Shown piece after piece: positions 6,428-7,709 of a stretch of DNA of 7,709 bases. The position numbers and the translations under genes are program-made. Each line of letters begins with the position of its first letter. Position 1 is the stretch's first letter. The DNA is from an uncultured Bacilli bacterium (GTDB lineage: Bacteria; Bacillota_I; Bacilli_A; RF39; UBA660): positions 1 to 7,709 of the forward strand of contig CAKOOQ010000036.1 in NCBI GenBank assembly GCA_934098555.1, in the 5' to 3' direction. Under the pieces are notes generated by a model. That model was not told the origin of the DNA, made no database searches, and saw only the letters and a list, made by a program, of their open reading frames with translations.

Positions 6428-6739
6428 ATGAGTTTTTTATTAGAATTTCTACCCATTATTATTTATATTTTATTAATTATTATTTTAATTATTGGGATTG
6501 TTTTAGCTATTAAATGTTTAATTACTTTAGATAAGGTAGAAAAAGTGGTTGACAATGTTAATGAAAAAGTGAAATCTTTAGATGGTCTTTTTCATATAAT
6601 TGATACCACCACGGATAAGATTGTTCTTGTTGCTGACAAGGTTGTCGAGGGAATTACTTCCCTAGTTGTTAGTCTTTTTCAAAGTAAAAAGAAAACAAAT
6701 GAGGTGGTTAAAAGAAAAGAGGATAAGAATAATGGGTAA
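6428..6739 (+). CDS. ytxG: DUF948/YtxG-like membrane protein
   Basis: A 103-residue protein with one strongly hydrophobic segment (about 4-32, with LLIIILIIGIVLAI at 15-28) followed by a helical stretch with heptad-like spacing (about 33-60: DKVEKVVDNVNEKVKSLDGL). It ends in a Lys-rich tail. This layout, one N-terminal transmembrane helix then coiled helix, together with a YtxH-like gene directly after, fits the DUF948/YtxG family, whose members in B. subtilis belong to the general-stress ytxGHJ group; the molecular function is unknown. The start is the ATG at 6428, 9 bases after AAGGAGG. The frame is open to 6392, and the ATG at 6419 touches the Shine-Dalgarno and is unlikely. The stop of the previous gene is one base upstream and the next gene overlaps by 8 bases, so translation is probably coupled. 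Confidence 0.8.
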   Translation: MSFLLEFLPIIIYILLIIILIIGIVLAIKCLITLDKVEKVVDNVNEKVKSLDGLFHIIDTTTDKIVLVADKVVEGITSLVVSLFQSKKKTNEVVKRKEDKNNG

Positions 6740-7199
6740 ATTTCGTTCTTTCGCGACAGGTGCTTTAATAGGCGCTGGTTTAGGTATCTTACTTGCGCCA
6801 AAAGAGGGAAGCAAAACAAGAGAAGATTTAAAAAAATCCTTTAATGATCTTGTTGATACTATTAAAGATATTGATATAGAAGAAACAAAAGCCGCTTTCT
6901 TTAATAAAGTAAGCGAAATAAAAAAAGAACTTTCTAATTTGGATGAAGAAACAGCTAAGGATATGGCCGAAGAAAAGATTCAAATTGTGGAAGAAAAATG
7001 TGATGAATTAATAGAAGAAGCAAAGAAAAATGATACACCAATTGTTGAAAAGGCAGCCAGCGAAGTGAAAAAAAATGTCACGGCTTCTTTAAAAGGTGTT
7101 GTGGATGAATTAGAAAAAGAAGCTCCAAAAAAAGCTAAAAAAACTCCTGCTAAGAAAAAAACTTCTTCTAAAACATCAAAGAAAACAAAGAAAAATTAG
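6732..7199 (+). CDS. ytxH: YtxH-like protein with lysine-rich tail
   Basis: This 155-residue protein opens with the YtxH domain signature: SFATGALIGAGLGILLAPKEGSKTREDL (6-33), a Gly-rich hydrophobic helix followed by APKEG and a charged helix. The middle (about 34-130) is acidic and helical, apparently repetitive Glu/Lys/Asp segments likely to form coiled coil, as in other YtxH or apolipoprotein-like helical proteins. The tail (about 131-155) is almost pure Lys/Ala/Thr/Ser/Pro (KKTPAKKKTSSKTSKKTKK, 136-154), like histone H1 C-terminal tails. AGAGGA lies 8 bases before the ATG at 6732, which overlaps the end of ytxG; the upstream extension of the frame to 6666 is antisense-free but runs through ytxG coding and is not used. 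Role unknown; general-stress linkage in Bacillus is known for the family, not shown here. Confidence 0.85.
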   Translation: MGKFRSFATGALIGAGLGILLAPKEGSKTREDLKKSFNDLVDTIKDIDIEETKAAFFNKVSEIKKELSNLDEETAKDMAEEKIQIVEEKCDELIEEAKKNDTPIVEKAASEVKKNVTASLKGVVDELEKEAPKKAKKTPAKKKTSSKTSKKTKKN

Positions 7200-7226
7200 G
7201 CGAATATCCAGTAACCTGATTTTTTT

Positions 7227-7235
7227 TGGCATAAT
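7227..7235 (+). promoter_or_regulatory. Extended -10 promoter before the small Tyr/Pro-rich gene
   Basis: TGGCATAAT is an extended -10 (TGn plus CATAAT, 5 of 6). No convincing -35 is present. It follows a run of eight Ts (7220-7227) preceded by a weak 5-bp hairpin around 7206-7220, which may attenuate the ytxH transcript. Initiation near 7242 would leave about 17 bases before the ATG at 7259. Confidence 0.45.
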
Positions 7236-7258
7236 CTATTTACGAGAGGAGAATAAAG

Positions 7259-7471
7259 ATGTATCCATATACCCATTATAATTATGCGCCAAATGGCGAC
7301 CGACAATTTATCTTTCCTTTTTTGGTCGGCGCTGTTACGGGTGGTGCAGCCGTAGGTCTTACAAGACCAAGGCCTATTTATAATGTAGCTCCAAATCAAG
7401 GGCCTATGATGCCCCCACCTGGAGTTCCATTTGGACAATATTCATATAATTATTACTATCCATTTCGTTAG
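7259..7471 (+). CDS. Small Tyr/Pro/Gly-rich hydrophobic protein, unknown
   Basis: I do not recognise this 70-residue protein. It has three parts: a Tyr-rich start (MYPYTHYNYAPNGDR, 1-15), a hydrophobic, glycine-zipper-like segment (FIFPFLVGAVTGGAAVGL, 17-34, Gly at 24, 28, 29 and 33), and a Pro/Tyr/Asn-rich end (about 37-70) finishing SYNYYYPFR. The middle could insert in or lie on a membrane. Small YPY-rich proteins of this composition are seen among surface and spore-associated proteins of Bacilli, but that is only resemblance. Support for it being real comes from AGAGGAG 7 bases before the ATG, an extended -10 just upstream, and a strong terminator 6 bases after the stop. The minus-strand frame over the same bases has no such signals. 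It appears to be its own transcription unit. Confidence 0.75.
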   Translation: MYPYTHYNYAPNGDRQFIFPFLVGAVTGGAAVGLTRPRPIYNVAPNQGPMMPPPGVPFGQYSYNYYYPFR

Positions 7472-7476
7472 AAAAG

Positions 7477-7513
7477 AAAACACATATGCAATCCGTAGAC
7501 ATATGTGTTTTTT
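7477..7513 (+). terminator. Strong intrinsic terminator, bidirectional
   Basis: A perfect 12-bp stem (AAAACACATATG at 7477-7488 with CATATGTGTTTT at 7500-7511) closes an 11-base loop, and the T-run spans 7508-7513. It ends the small gene 5 bases after the stop. On the minus strand the stem is followed by TTTTCTTTTC, so it could also stop transcription coming from the right. Confidence 0.9.
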
Positions 7514-7517
7514 AGCT

Positions 7518-7549
7518 TGGTCTAAGATTCAGAGTAGAATCAAAGACTA
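7518..7549. repeat. Inverted repeat (hairpin 1 of the right-end region)
   Basis: The sequence folds as GTCT, AA, GATTC (7520-7530), loop AGAGTA, GAATC, AA, AGAC (7537-7547): 4 plus 5 base pairs around a symmetrical AA/AA internal loop. The pairing can extend outward by a G-T and a T-A pair on the plus strand. No good T-run follows, so it is not an obvious terminator. Confidence 0.5.
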
Positions 7550-7634
7550 TTTTCTTCTCATTGTTATATGCAAACATGACCATTGTTTTTTTGATGACTA
7601 CTAAAATTTTAAATATGATAACAAGAGAAGATAG
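7547..7634. repeat. Long-range inverted repeat (stem 2 of the right-end region)
   Basis: CTTCTC-A-TTGTTAT (7554-7567) pairs with ATAACAAGAGAAG (7618-7630): 13 base pairs interrupted by one bulged A at 7560. CTAT (7547-7550) can add four more pairs with ATAG (7631-7634) across a TTT bulge. The 50-base loop contains a small possible hairpin (AAACA 7572-7576 with TGTTT 7584-7588) and the palindrome TAAAATTTTA (7602-7611). Confidence 0.45.
7591..7619 (+). promoter_or_regulatory. Possible promoter toward the right window edge
   Basis: TTGATG (7591-7596, 4 of 6), a 17-base spacer and TATGAT (7614-7619, 5 of 6) form an acceptable sigma-A type promoter. A transcript would begin near 7626 and carry the two hairpins 7634-7660 and 7660-7684 as its leader. 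In sequence this A/T-rich such a match can be chance. A separate TATAAT at 7695-7700 lacks a -35. Confidence 0.35.
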
Positions 7635-7660
7635 GCAAAAATAGATTTCTCGATTTTGCC
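7634..7660. repeat. Inverted repeat (hairpin 3 of the right-end region)
   Basis: GGCAAAA (7634-7640) pairs with TTTTGCC (7654-7660), a perfect 7-bp stem with a 13-base loop. It abuts stem 2 on the left and the palindrome 7660-7684 on the right. Confidence 0.5.
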
Positions 7661-7684
7661 GAAACCTCTTTAAAGGAAGTTTCG
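7660..7684. repeat. 25-base near-palindrome (element 4 of the right-end region)
   Basis: The arms CGAAAC (7660-7665) and GTTTCG (7679-7684) flank a further CTCTTT/AAAGGA-like inner symmetry centred on 7672. Eleven of twelve arm positions pair when one T-G is counted; the single mismatch is 7666/7678. The centre leaves almost no loop, so it resembles a dimer operator as much as a hairpin. It lies 10 bases before a TATAAT at 7695-7700, where an operator would be expected. Confidence 0.45.
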
Positions 7685-7709
7685 ATAAGTACTATATAAT
7701 ATAAAAGTC

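Noticed and set aside
7206..7227. Intrinsic terminator after ytxH
   Set aside because: The T-run is good, but the hairpin has only about 5 pairs with a bulge; at best it attenuates.
7196..7438. Minus-strand 80-residue frame over the small Tyr/Pro-rich gene
   Set aside because: It has no ribosome binding site, ends within the ytxH stop, and its Trp/Arg-rich composition is unlike every other protein here; it is a shadow of the plus-strand gene.
7576..7644. 22-residue plus-strand frame (MTIVFLMTTKILNMITREDRQK region)
   Set aside because: No ribosome binding site, it overlaps the putative promoter and stems, and it is too short to judge from codon bias.
1..7709. CRISPR array, insertion sequence, toxin-antitoxin or defence island
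   Set aside because: No regularly spaced repeats, transposase or nuclease domains beyond RNase J, and codon use is uniform across the genes.

Overview
The window reads as a chromosomal segment of a low-GC Gram-positive bacterium (Bacillota). The evidence is strong A/T codon bias, AGGAGG-like ribosome binding sites, the Firmicute gene block ftsY-ylxM-ffh, RNase J, and a ytxG-ytxH pair. A host-associated member of the Bacilli close to the Mollicutes, Erysipelotrichales or RF39-type lineages is plausible, but this is an inference from style and content and not a placement. Genes end in TAA (6) or TAG (4), never TGA.

Layout. Positions 1-59 hold two short palindromes and a single DnaA-box-like nonamer. 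A bidirectional hairpin terminator (52-97) ends the leftmost gene, RNase J, which lies on the minus strand (1769 down to 96). Everything else is on the plus strand. RNase J and the rightward operon diverge from one compact intergenic region (1770-1884) in which two good sigma-70/sigma-A type promoters overlap. The rightward operon holds a type IV pilin-like protein, FtsY (SRP receptor), YlxM (SRP-associated HTH protein) and Ffh (SRP54 GTPase), with gaps or overlaps of 15 bases or less.

An extended -10 promoter after ffh (4921-4929) precedes a second tight block: an unrecognised lipoprotein, an unrecognised acidic low-complexity protein whose N-terminus copies that of FtsY, a DUF948/YtxG-like membrane protein, and a YtxH-like protein with a lysine-rich histone-H1-like tail. 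A third extended -10 element (7227-7235) precedes a 70-residue Tyr/Pro/Gly-rich protein, which ends at a strong bidirectional terminator (7477-7513). The last ~195 bases have no convincing gene but are packed with consecutive inverted repeats. They could be a structured RNA, a leader, or a decayed element.

Function. The core is protein targeting. Ffh (with an SRP RNA not in this window) and FtsY deliver nascent membrane proteins to the translocon, and YlxM is the accessory protein. The pilin-like protein, lipoprotein, YtxG-like and YtxH-like products are all envelope proteins that would use export or insertion routes. RNase J handles mRNA decay and rRNA processing independently. I do not see a clear new defence or mobile system. 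The items most worth a second look are the hairpin-dense right end, the acidic protein with the FtsY-like membrane anchor, and the pilin-SRP operon.
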